DNA of 64,000 nucleotides, from NCBI RefSeq assembly GCF_014642855.1, contig NZ_BMJB01000001.1, forward strand, positions 1,984,001-2,048,000. Reading direction: 5' to 3'. Within the stretch, counting starts at the first letter, position 1. The number at the start of each line of letters is the position of its first letter. The notes under the pieces were generated by a model. The model worked only from the letters and a program-made list of their open reading frames with translations, had not been told where the DNA came from and did not search any database. Both the position numbers and the translations under genes were made by a program. This document shows positions 18,224 to 27,200 of the stretch, one piece after another. Source of the stretch: Edaphobacter acidisoli (lineage in GTDB: Bacteria > Acidobacteriota > Terriglobia > Terriglobales > Acidobacteriaceae).

Positions 18224-19689
18224 CCACATTCCCTTACATCGAAATGCTGTACCTGCTCCTGCCGGAGATCATCATCACCGTCGCAGCGCTCTGCGTACTC
18301 TCTGCAGATCTCACCTTCCTGCGCAAAGCATCCCTCAACCTCCGCACCATCAGCGCATCGTTTCTCACCTGCATCGGCTGCGCACTCTCAGCCGCATGGA
18401 TACTGCACACCCCAACATCCATCCATCTCGCTGAAGGAATGCTCGTCGTCACTCCAGCAGCGCAGCATGTCCAAATCGCGCTGCTCGTCATCACCGCCTT
18501 AGCCTCCCTGCTCTACGCAGGCTCCACCTTCACCGAACACGTCAGCGAGTATCTGTCCCTGATGTTGCTCGCAACCGTCGGCATGATGCTGCTCGTCAGC
18601 ACACAAAATCTTCTCGTCCTCTTCCTCGCGCTCGAACTGCTGAGCCTCTCGCTCTACGTCCTCGCCGCATTCAACAAATCAAGCACACGCTCCTCCGAGG
18701 CCGCGCTCAAATACTTCCTCTTCGGCGGAATCTCCGCGGCCTTCCTGCTCTTCGGCTTCAGCCTGCTCTACGGCCTGTCCAACTCAACCGACCTCGCCGT
18801 AGTCGCCTCCAGCATCCACACCGCGCCACTCGACCCGCTCCTGATCGTCGCCTTCGTCATGGTGCTTGCCGGGCTAGGATTCAAAGTTGCCGCCGCCCCA
18901 TTCCACTTCTGGGCGCCCGACGTATACCAGGGAGCACCCGCTCCAAGCGCCGCACTCATCGCCTCCGGCTCCAAGGTCGCCAGCTTCTTCATCCTCTATC
19001 AGGTCATGGCGGTCGGCCTCATCACCGCCGCAGACAGCAGCGCTCATCACAGCTACGCCTCAGGATGGGCGCCCGCCATCGCCATCATCGCCGTACTCTC
19101 CATGCTGCTTGGCAACCTCGCCGCCATCATGCAGACGAGCGTGCGGCGCCTGCTGGCCTACTCCGCCATCGGCCACGCAGGATACATGCTGCTCGCCATC
19201 CTCGCGCACACCAGCCAGAGCTTCACCGCACTGCTCTACTACGCCATCACCTATGCCCTCACCGTGCTCGGCGCATTCGGCGTCATCGCCATCGCAGAAA
19301 AGCAAACCGGCGGCGACACACTCACCGACTTCGCCGGCTTCAGCCGCCGCGCACCCATCCCATCCTTCTGCATGTTGATCTTCCTGCTATCGCTCGCAGG
19401 CATCCCACCACTCGCGGGCTTCTTCGGCAAGTTCTATCTCTTCGCCTCGGTGCTCGACGCAACACCCGGATCACTCGGCCTGCTCTGGCTGGTCATCCTC
19501 GCCATCGCCATGAGCGCAGTCTCGCTCTACTACTACCTCAAAGTCCTCAAGAGTATCTACGTCGCCGACCCACCCGCCGACGCAGCCCCCGCACAGACCT
19601 CAATCCTGCACCAGATCATCCTCTGCGTCATCGCGCTAGGCGTAGTCCTGCTAGGCTGCATGCCCAGCCTGCTTCTGCGCTGGCTCTAG
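18220..19689 (+). CDS. nuoN: NADH-quinone oxidoreductase subunit N
   Basis: A 489-residue antiporter-like subunit, last gene of the operon. Recognisable are VLFLALELLSLSLYVLAAF with the conserved Glu, AAPFHFWAPDVYQGAPAPSA, SGSKVASFFILYQ with the Lys, and TSVRRLLAYSAIGHAGYMLL. Length and about 14 hydrophobic helices are standard. It ends 110 bp before the convergent korB. No obvious T-tailed terminator follows; an interspersed repeat occupies the gap. Confidence 0.95.
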   Translation: MTTFPYIEMLYLLLPEIIITVAALCVLSADLTFLRKASLNLRTISASFLTCIGCALSAAWILHTPTSIHLAEGMLVVTPAAQHVQIALLVITALASLLYAGSTFTEHVSEYLSLMLLATVGMMLLVSTQNLLVLFLALELLSLSLYVLAAFNKSSTRSSEAALKYFLFGGISAAFLLFGFSLLYGLSNSTDLAVVASSIHTAPLDPLLIVAFVMVLAGLGFKVAAAPFHFWAPDVYQGAPAPSAALIASGSKVASFFILYQVMAVGLITAADSSAHHSYASGWAPAIAIIAVLSMLLGNLAAIMQTSVRRLLAYSAIGHAGYMLLAILAHTSQSFTALLYYAITYALTVLGAFGVIAIAEKQTGGDTLTDFAGFSRRAPIPSFCMLIFLLSLAGIPPLAGFFGKFYLFASVLDATPGSLGLLWLVILAIAMSAVSLYYYLKVLKSIYVADPPADAAPAQTSILHQIILCVIALGVVLLGCMPSLLLRWL

Positions 19690-19720
19690 CGTAAGCCTTC
19701 TAGCCTTTACAGTAGTCCCT

Positions 19721-19774
19721 TTGCATTTCCATTCCGCACCCTGAGCGAAGTCGAAGGGGGAGGAATCTGCTTTT
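19721..19774. repeat. interspersed repeat, GCATTTCCATTCC...GGAATCTGC family
   Basis: About 54 bp between the convergent nuoN and korB genes. It begins TTGCATTTCCATTCCGC, contains CCTGAGCGAAGTCGAAGG, and ends AGGAATCTGCTTTT. Related copies occur at 30623-30674, 34531-34583 and 51275-51317. ATTCC and GGAAT near the ends form a short inverted repeat. Confidence 0.75.
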
Positions 19775-19799
19775 GTGCTTCCGCAAGCTGCAACCGGCG

Positions 19800-20696
19800 C
19801 TACATCAGCTCATCGACAAACGACTTCGCAACATCCGCAGGAATCCGAACGTCCTGCTGCACCAGCGGCCCAGCCTTCAACACTGGCTCCGCCTCATTCA
19901 GCGAAGGCAGATCGTTCCGCTCGAAGAAGCGTCCAATAAAAATCTCTTCGCCCCACACAAGCGACTTCTCCATCGCGGCGACCCAATCCGTCGCATCATG
20001 CTCAGGATTATCTTCGAGGCGCTTCACACGCGGCCGGAACCACTGGAACGTATTGTCGTGGTTGTACGTCACGCACGGACTGAAGACATCGATGAACGAA
20101 AATCCCTTGTGCTCAATCCCGCGCTTAATCAACTCAGTCAGATGCTTCTGATCTCCACTGAACCCACGCGCAACATACGTCGCGCCTGCAGACAGCGCCA
20201 GCGAAACAGGATTCAACGGCGATTCAATGCTCCCGAATGGCATACTCTTCGTCTTCATGCCCAGACGGCTCGTCGGCGAAGTCTGCCCTGTCGTCAACCC
20301 ATAAATCTGGTTGTCCATCACGATATAAAGCAGGTCAACGTTCCGGCGCATCGCATGAACAAAGTGCCCGCAACCAATGCCAAACCCATCGCCATCGCCG
20401 CCCGTCACCAGCACGGTCATCGCATGGTTCGCCATCTTGAACCCTGTCGCCACGGGAATCGAGCGTCCATGCAGCGTATGCATCCCATACGTATCGATGA
20501 AGCCGGGAAAGTTCGACGAGCACCCAATCCCGCTGATCGTCGCAACCTGGTGCTTCGGAATCTGCAACTCGACCAGCGCCTTCTGCACGGCAGCCAGCAC
20601 GCCATAGTCGCCGCACCCAGGGCACCAGTCAGGATCGACCTTACCCTTCAGATCAGCCATCACCATTGCCTTCGGAGTCACGACTTCGGTGGCCAT
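19800..20696 (-). CDS. korB: 2-oxoacid:ferredoxin oxidoreductase, beta subunit
   Basis: A 298-residue thiamine-diphosphate subunit of a 2-oxoglutarate/2-oxoacid:ferredoxin oxidoreductase. It makes the acyl-CoA and passes electrons through one 4Fe-4S cluster to ferredoxin. Visible ligands: WCPGC (Cys 25 and 28), a Cys in GIGCSSNFPG (about 59) and one in FSPCVTYNHDN (about 208). The diphosphate motif is GDGDGFGIG (about 100-108), closed by MDNQIYGLT. The start is one of two adjacent ATGs (20699 or 20696) behind AAGGAG; 20696 has the better spacing. It follows korA by 18 bp. The substrate is inferred from family resemblance; 2-oxoglutarate is most likely, pyruvate not excluded. Confidence 0.92.
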   Translation of the reverse strand: MATEVVTPKAMVMADLKGKVDPDWCPGCGDYGVLAAVQKALVELQIPKHQVATISGIGCSSNFPGFIDTYGMHTLHGRSIPVATGFKMANHAMTVLVTGGDGDGFGIGCGHFVHAMRRNVDLLYIVMDNQIYGLTTGQTSPTSRLGMKTKSMPFGSIESPLNPVSLALSAGATYVARGFSGDQKHLTELIKRGIEHKGFSFIDVFSPCVTYNHDNTFQWFRPRVKRLEDNPEHDATDWVAAMEKSLVWGEEIFIGRFFERNDLPSLNEAEPVLKAGPLVQQDVRIPADVAKSFVDELM

Positions 20697-20714
20697 CATC
20701 AATCTCCTTAACCT

Positions 20715-22493
20715 TTAGACGTTGATCTCGTGCACAGGCACCGAGAGCGTGGTGTTGCCCGCAAGCTGTTCCTTCACAGCATTAACAATATGGTGCGGGA
20801 AGAGCGGCTCGCCGTCATACTTGCGGATGTGGCCATCGGCGACAAAGCTCGTCTCGCTGCGCAGATACCGCGCAAACTGCCCGCTGAAGTTGTTCTCGAC
20901 AATAATCGTCTTCTTGGCATTCTTCAGCAGCTTCACAATCGCATCGCCATGAAGCGGCACCAGCCAGCGGATCGGCAGATGGTTCGCCGTAATCCCCGCC
21001 TCACGCAGCAGCTCGCACGCCTCATCGATCACGGCATACGTCGAACCCCACCCAATCAGCGTCACGTCCGCATTCGCCGGTCCAACAATCTCCGGCGGAG
21101 GAACAGAAGCCTCAATGCCCTGCACCTTGCGCATGCGCTTCTCCATCATCGCCCGGCGCTTCGTGGTGTTGGTGTACTCATCGCTGATCAGCACGCCATC
21201 TTCATCGTGCTCATCGCTCGAAACCGTATGCGTGTGCCCAGGCACACCAGGAATCACACGCGGCGAAACCCCGCTCTCAGTAATCTTGTACCGCTTATAC
21301 GGTTCGTGGTCCGCCGTCCCATTCGACGTAATCAACTCACCGCGATCAATCGTCGGATTGAAGTTCAGCACCTCCGGATCGACACTCAGCCGTCCCTCCG
21401 ACAGCAGTAGATCGCACAGCACAATACCCGGACACTGGAAGCGATCGGTAATGTTGAACATCTCCGCCATCAGCGTGAAGCAGTCGCCAATATCCAGCGG
21501 AGCAGCAATCACGCGCGGATAATCGCCAAACGCCGCGCCCAGCATCTGCCACAGATCGCCCTGCTCCGTCTTGGTCGGCACACCAGTCGACGGCCCCGCA
21601 CGCTGGCAATCAATCACCACCACCGGAATCTCCGCCTGCGCCGAAAGCCCCAACCCTTCACTCATCAGCGCAAAGCCGCCGCCAGAGGTCGCGCACATCG
21701 AGCGCACACCAGCATGGGCCGCGCCAATCGCCATGTTGATGACACCAATCTCATCTTCCACCTGGCGCACCATAATCTGCGCCTTGCGCGCGTGCTCCGC
21801 CATCCAGTGCAACACTCCCGTCGAAGGGCTCATCGGATACGCGCAATAAAACTTCACGCCCGCCGCCGCACCACCCATCGCCATCGCAGCATTTCCGCTC
21901 AGCACCGCGTAGCGGTTCTCCGTCATCGGCAGCGGCCACGCAAACGGCTTGAAGTTCTGGCTCGCGTAGTCATAACCCGCTCGCGCAATGCTGACGTTCT
22001 CGTCAATCACTGCCTGGCCCTTCCTGCGGAACTGCTCCGTCAGCACCTCCTCCAGCGCAGCAAAGCCAACTCCCATCATGCTCAGGCCCGCGCCAATCGC
22101 CAGCGTATTCTGCGCAACCTTGTTCTTGCTGATGTCCGCCAGCTTCGACACCGGAATCGGACACATCTGCACACCCTCCGCAGGCGTCCCCGGCTTGATC
22201 GTCTCGGCATTATAAAGACAAGCCGCACCCACGCCCAGCAAGCCCAGATGCCGATCCATCGTGTCCTGATTGAGCGGAATCAGCAGGTCGATCTTCCCAT
22301 CAATCGTGGCAATCTTGTCCGGCCCCGTGCGGATCGTCAGAAACGTGTGACCGCCGCGAATAATCGACTGATACGCGTTGTAGGCGTTCAGATGCAACCC
22401 GCGACGGCTGAAGATCTTGGCGAAGATGTCGCCGGGCGTAGCCACACCCTGGCCCGCGGCGCCTCCGATACCTACACTGAAAGACTGCCTCAT
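20715..22493 (-). CDS. korA: 2-oxoacid:ferredoxin oxidoreductase, gamma-alpha fusion subunit
   Basis: A 592-residue protein in which the gamma domain (residues 1-about 190, GIGGAAGQGVATPG motif) is fused to the alpha domain (about 205-592). The alpha part shows GGAAAGVKFYCAYPMSPSTG, VRQVEDEIGVINMAIGAAHA, TSGGGFALMSEGLGLS and RAGPSTGVPTKTEQGDL, all typical of KorA/OorA. With KorB it oxidises a 2-oxoacid and CoA to acyl-CoA plus CO2 and reduced ferredoxin. The open frame extends to 22556, but the ATG at 22493 has GGGGAGA seven bases upstream and matches the family N-terminus. The gene pair ends facing nuoN, so its reduced ferredoxin could feed the complex I that lacks NADH-binding subunits (inference). 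Confidence 0.92.
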   Translation of the reverse strand: MRQSFSVGIGGAAGQGVATPGDIFAKIFSRRGLHLNAYNAYQSIIRGGHTFLTIRTGPDKIATIDGKIDLLIPLNQDTMDRHLGLLGVGAACLYNAETIKPGTPAEGVQMCPIPVSKLADISKNKVAQNTLAIGAGLSMMGVGFAALEEVLTEQFRRKGQAVIDENVSIARAGYDYASQNFKPFAWPLPMTENRYAVLSGNAAMAMGGAAAGVKFYCAYPMSPSTGVLHWMAEHARKAQIMVRQVEDEIGVINMAIGAAHAGVRSMCATSGGGFALMSEGLGLSAQAEIPVVVIDCQRAGPSTGVPTKTEQGDLWQMLGAAFGDYPRVIAAPLDIGDCFTLMAEMFNITDRFQCPGIVLCDLLLSEGRLSVDPEVLNFNPTIDRGELITSNGTADHEPYKRYKITESGVSPRVIPGVPGHTHTVSSDEHDEDGVLISDEYTNTTKRRAMMEKRMRKVQGIEASVPPPEIVGPANADVTLIGWGSTYAVIDEACELLREAGITANHLPIRWLVPLHGDAIVKLLKNAKKTIIVENNFSGQFARYLRSETSFVADGHIRKYDGEPLFPHHIVNAVKEQLAGNTTLSVPVHEINV

Positions 22494-22662
22494 GGACGTC
22501 TCCCCAAACTGGCCCTTGGGTTTCAACGCCTCGGCACCAGAGAAATATCGAGCCACCGGATTCTACGGCGTGCGTGCTCACGAGGGCAAGCCCTGATTGC
22601 AACTCCATCTTTTTCCGCGCATATCGCAGCTTCAGATGGACTGCATACCGTGCCTGTTAGTA

Positions 22663-22731
22663 GTCATCCTTCCACGCACGGGTCCCCGGCCAGCTTGCTG
22701 GCTGGGGTGAGAAGCGGGAGGACTTGCTTTT
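22663..22731. repeat. interspersed repeat, GTCATCCTTCC...GCGGGAGGAC family
   Basis: About 70 bp between korA and the LacI-type gene. It starts GTCATCCTTCCACGC, has CCCCGGCCAGCTTGCTGGC (self-complementary CCAGC/GCTGG), and ends AAGCGGGAGGACTTGCTTT. A close copy lies at 36178-36248. Confidence 0.75.
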
Positions 22732-22763
22732 CTTCGCTCGGCACGTCAATTTTGAAGTTCGGT

Positions 22764-23816
22764 TTATTTCGTACCCGCAATCCTCGGCGGCGCCACGCAG
22801 CCGCATGATCGCCGCACAATCAACTCCGTCGGCAAAACAATCCGCGCGCCCGTCCCTTCCATCCCGGTCGAGCCCATCCGAATCATCTCCAGCAACAGCC
22901 GTGTCCCACTCCTGCCCAACTCTGCCGCAGGCTGCCGCACTGCTGTCAAAGGAACCGCCAGCAACTCACCCAAATCAAAATCATCGAAGCCCACCACCGC
23001 AATCTGGTCCGGCACGCGCAGATTCTCCCGCTGCAAAAGATGCAGCACCTGCGTCGTCGTCACATTATTCAAACTGAACAGCGCCGTAGGAACATCGCCC
23101 GCGCGCAGCCGCTTGAGCACGATCTTCGGCACCTCCGCCCCGTTCTCTGCAATCAGCATCTGCGGTTTCAGTCCAGCATCCGCCATCGCCCTGCGATACC
23201 CATCCATGCGCTGCGAAATCGAATTGAACTGGCTGTCATACCCCACGCACACAATGCGTTTGTGCCCATGCATAATCAGGTGGTTCACCGCCTTCAACGC
23301 GCCCTCGGCGTTCTCCACCATCACTTCTCCAGCATCAAGACCTGGAATCGTGCGGTCCAGCGTGACCACAGGCACGCCTCTCGCCTGCATGTCCTTCAGT
23401 TGTTGCGCCGAATCCAGCCGCGATGGAAAGATCAACACGCCCGTCGCCGCATTCCTCGACCGCAGCAGCGCCAGCGCGCGATCCTCTTCGTTCAGGTCCG
23501 CCTCGCAAGCCAGCAACAGCGTCGCATACCCCTGTTGCATCGCCATCTGCTGCGCCGCATGCGCACATACTGAAAAAAACGGGTCCGCCAGATTCGGCAC
23601 AATCAACCCAATCGTCCTCGGTGCCTGACCTCGCAGCACCCTCGCCGCCTCATTCGGGTGGTATCCAAGACGCACAATCGCGCTGCGAACTCGCTTGTCC
23701 ACATCCGCGCTCACATACTTTCCACCATTCAGAACACGCGAGACTGTCATCCCCGCCACTCCAGCGGCACGGGCAACATCGGCAATCGTCGGGTCTTTCT
23801 CCTTCTTCCTGGGCAT
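22764..23816 (-). CDS. LacI-family transcriptional regulator
   Basis: A 350-residue LacI/GalR-type regulator. Residues about 10-32 form the helix-turn-helix (TIADVARAAGVAGMTVSRVL), followed by the hinge LRGQAPRTIGLIVPN and a periplasmic-binding-like effector domain (PNLADPFFSVCAHAAQQ, VVGFDDFDLGELLAVPLTAV). The long C-terminal tail with SCGC is seen in some subfamilies. It is divergent from the TonB-dependent receptor gene, with 438 bp between them. Palindromes with the central CG typical of LacI operators lie in that gap, so it probably controls the receptor and perhaps itself. The effector is unknown; an amino sugar is suggested by the neighbouring genes. Confidence 0.93.
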   Translation of the reverse strand: MPRKKEKDPTIADVARAAGVAGMTVSRVLNGGKYVSADVDKRVRSAIVRLGYHPNEAARVLRGQAPRTIGLIVPNLADPFFSVCAHAAQQMAMQQGYATLLLACEADLNEEDRALALLRSRNAATGVLIFPSRLDSAQQLKDMQARGVPVVTLDRTIPGLDAGEVMVENAEGALKAVNHLIMHGHKRIVCVGYDSQFNSISQRMDGYRRAMADAGLKPQMLIAENGAEVPKIVLKRLRAGDVPTALFSLNNVTTTQVLHLLQRENLRVPDQIAVVGFDDFDLGELLAVPLTAVRQPAAELGRSGTRLLLEMIRMGSTGMEGTGARIVLPTELIVRRSCGCVAPPRIAGTK

Positions 23817-23888
23817 ATATTTGTCCTCTTAATCTAACGGAAGCAGCCAGGCCCTGAATGACAAGAATAACGATTGCCTAAAGATGTT

Positions 23889-23894
23889 ATCGAT
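23889..23894. promoter_or_regulatory. possible third ATCGAT operator near the lacI-type start
   Basis: GTTATCGATCTC contains the same ATCGAT core as the two stronger palindromes, about 75 bp upstream of the regulator start and 77 bp from the nearest of them. It could serve autoregulation. The outer bases match poorly, so confidence is low. Confidence 0.3.
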
Positions 23895-23963
23895 CTCATA
23901 CTCTTTCATTCACGTACAAATCTCACCTGCTAAAATTCACTAAAACCGAGCTAAAACTTGTCT

Positions 23964-23973
23964 AAATCGATTA
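23964..23973. promoter_or_regulatory. putative LacI-family operator, upstream copy
   Basis: AAATCGATTA, centred at 23968.5, a near-perfect palindrome with central CG, as is usual for LacI/GalR operators. It lies about 45 bp upstream of the -35 hexamer. The second copy is centred 98 bp downstream, on the other side of the promoter; the pair could support repression by looping. Confidence 0.5.
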
Positions 23974-24013
23974 ATATTCTCACTCCGAATTAAATTTTGG
24001 TGAAAAAGAATTG

Positions 24014-24042
24014 TTGACATCATCGTTTCTCCGCGATATAAG
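24014..24042 (+). promoter_or_regulatory. sigma70-type promoter of the TonB-dependent receptor gene
   Basis: TTGACA (24014-24019), a 17-bp spacer and TATAAG (24037-24042): a perfect -35 and five of six -10 bases at ideal spacing. Transcription would start near 24049, giving a leader of about 205 nt before the ATG at 24255. The surrounding DNA is AT-rich compared with the rest of the window. Confidence 0.75.
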
Positions 24043-24061
24043 TTAGCTCGTCTCTTTTATT

Positions 24062-24071
24062 AAATCGATTT
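24062..24071. promoter_or_regulatory. putative LacI-family operator, downstream copy
   Basis: AAATCGATTT is a perfect 10-bp palindrome with central CG, centred at 24066.5, about 13-22 bases after the predicted start of transcription. It shares nine of ten bases with the copy at 23964-23973. This position fits repression by road-block or loop formation. Confidence 0.55.
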
Positions 24072-24254
24072 TTACAAGGGAAACCTAGCAGATACAGATT
24101 TGCGGGCTGAATCGCCGCGTCTCTGCGTAACATGCGGTGTTTTATGTTTACGTTATCACAACACTGGCCGGTAAACCAAGCAAAAACAATCACATAACGG
24201 CTCTGCCGGCCGCATCCAGGCACACATTTTGCCCAAATTAACTCAGGAGGCTCA

Positions 24255-27200
24255 ATGAAGCAACAATCCCAATTCACCCTCTGGGCGCAGGACGGGTCCC
24301 AATGGCTCAGGTCATGGGCGCTCGCCTTTGCCTGCGTCATGTTTGTTCTCTGTCTTACCCCCGGCACACTCTTCGCGCAATCATCCGGCGGCACCATCTC
24401 CGGCACAGTTGCGGACACGACCGGCGCTGTCGTCCCCAACGCCAGCGTCGTCCTCGTCAACACCCAGTCCGGCGACAAACGCGCCTCTGTATCCAACGGC
24501 AGCGGCTTCTTCAACTTCGCCGCCGTCTCACCCGGCACCTATAAACTGACCATCAGCGCAAGCGGTTTCAGCACCTACGTTGCAACCGACATCATCATGC
24601 ACCTGGGCGAGAACCACAATCTTCCCTCGATCGCCCTCAAGGTCTCCTCTTCCAATGCCGTCGTTGAGGTCGTCTCCTCACAGGCCGCGGTCATTCCTCT
24701 GGACACCGGCGAAAGCTCGATGACCCTCAGCAGCAAGCTCGTGCAGAACCTCTCGATCCAGGGTCGCGACGCCGCCGAGCTCGTCAAATTCATGCCCGGC
24801 ATGGCAATGAACACCGGCCTCACCCAGACACAGTTCAGCAGCCTCACCACTCAGACAAACAGCGGCCCCATCGGCGCCTTCTCCGCCAGCGGCACCCAGC
24901 CCTACGGCGGCATGCAGATGACCCTCGACGGCGCCAGCCTCGTCGACGTCGGCAACCAGGGCACGCAGATCGCCAACGTCAACCAGGACACCACCGCCGA
25001 GTTCACCTACCTCAACGCGGCCTTCGGCGCTGACACTCCACGCGGCCCCACCATCATTCAAATCACCAGCAAATCCGGCGGCCAGGGCTACCACGGCGAC
25101 ATCTACACCTACCTCCGCAACTGGCAGGCCAACGCCAACGACGCCTACTACAAGGCATCTTCCGGCTCGAACATCCGCCCCATGGACCACCAGATCTATC
25201 CTGGCGCAACCTTCGGCGGCCCCGTGCTGATCCCCGGCACCAGCTTCAACCGCAACCGCGACAAGCTCTTCTTCTTCGCAGGCTTCGAGAAGATGCTCCA
25301 GAACCCCTTCCCAACGCTGCATTATCTGGTAACGCCCACCACCAACATGATCAACGGCGACTTCAGCGCGGCCACGCTCCCCGGTGCGCAAACCGCAGGC
25401 TCATCCTGGTGGCCTACAGCTCAGGTACCCTGCGCCAACGCAGCAAACTGGACCTCGTTCTGCCCCAGCGGCGGCGCGAATCAGAACATGTTCGCCAATG
25501 GCCAGATTCCCTCCTCCTACTGGGACGCAGACGGCCGCGCGCTCATGACCTACCTCAACAAGATCAACCCGCCCAACATCGACCCAGCCACGCACAATGG
25601 CTATAACTTCCGCTTCCTTGATGCTCCTCCAGTCAACCGCTGGGAGCTGCGCCTCCGTGGCGATTACGATCCCACCGTCAATGACAAGCTCTCCGTCGTC
25701 TACACCCAGCAGAATGAAGCTGACATCAACAACTTCGGCATCTGGTGGGACCCCGGCTTTGCCTCGCCTCTTCCCTCGCAGATGAACGCGACCACCAAGG
25801 CCAACCTCTGGACAGCAAACTACGTCCACGTCTTCGGTGCAGAAACTACTAACGAAGCCAGCTTCGCCTACACTTACTTCACCTTCCCGCCCGCCTTCAC
25901 CAACCCATCGGCAATGACGGCCTCCACCGCGGGATACACCACGGCAGCTCCGTTCGACACCTCCAAGGTCAACTCCTTCGACCAGATCCCCAATCTCGTC
26001 AGCTGGGGTTGCAACACCGGAAACGACAACGGCTGCTTCCCTGGCCTCTACGCTCCGCCATCGATCAAGGCATTCGGCAACGCCTACGGCAACATCAAGA
26101 AGATCTGGTCGCTGCAGGACAACTTCACCCGCGTCCTCGGCCGCCACAGCCTCAAGGCAGGCGTCTTCTGGGACGAGAACTTCCAGACCCAGACCACCGG
26201 CTACGGCAACTGGACCCAGGGCGCGATTGACTTTGATAACTACAGCACCTACACCACCAACAATCCACTCGCTGACCTCCTCATCGGCCACACCGACGGC
26301 ATCAGCCAGTACTCTGACGCTCCCGTGCACAACATGGCCTTCCACGAGTGGGCCGCCTACATACAGGACCAGTGGCACGTTGCCCGCAAGCTGACGTTCA
26401 ACTACGGCATCCGCCTCGAGCACGAAGGCAACTGGTATCCAACCTCGGGCCCCGGCCTTGCCATCTTCGATCCGTCCAAGTACGACAACACCGCCAACGC
26501 ACCCACCTGGACAGGCGCCGTCTGGCATCAGATCGACAGCTCCGTGCCGCAGTCCGGCTTCACCTCGAAGCTTCTCTATCCTGACGTTCGCTTCGGCGGC
26601 GCCTACGACATGTGGGGCGACGGCTCAACCGTCCTTCGCGGAGGCTTTGGCATCTATCGCTGGCAGTTCTCCGAAGGCGACATCGATGCAGCGCTCAACC
26701 CGGCGCTGAACGTGAACAGCATCAGCACCCCGTCCACTACCTCGATTGCCCAGTTGGCGACCTTCGCTCCTTCAGCAGGATCCTGGTGCGCTACCAACTC
26801 CTCCTGCCCTTCCGGTGTCGATCTCATCAAACAGGGCGACGACGCCAGCCCCTACACCATGAACTGGGACTTCATGATCGATAAGACACTCCCAGGCCGC
26901 ATGGTCTTTGAGACTCAGTACATCGGCAACCACACCGCCAATGCCCTGCTCACCGGCAACGGCACCACACCGTCCTTCTACGCCAACATCAACAAGATCC
27001 CCATCGGTGGACTCTACGGCACCGATGCCCTCACCGGCGTCAACTACTGGCAGCAGTCCTGCGCTACCGGCACCTGCGCCACGCCTGCCAGCAACTACTA
27101 TGGCGGCTACCGTCCGTACGCAAACTACGGCGTACTCAACCTCATCCAGCACGGCAGCTACTCCAACTACAACGGCCTCGTTGCCGCCCTGCAGAAGCAG

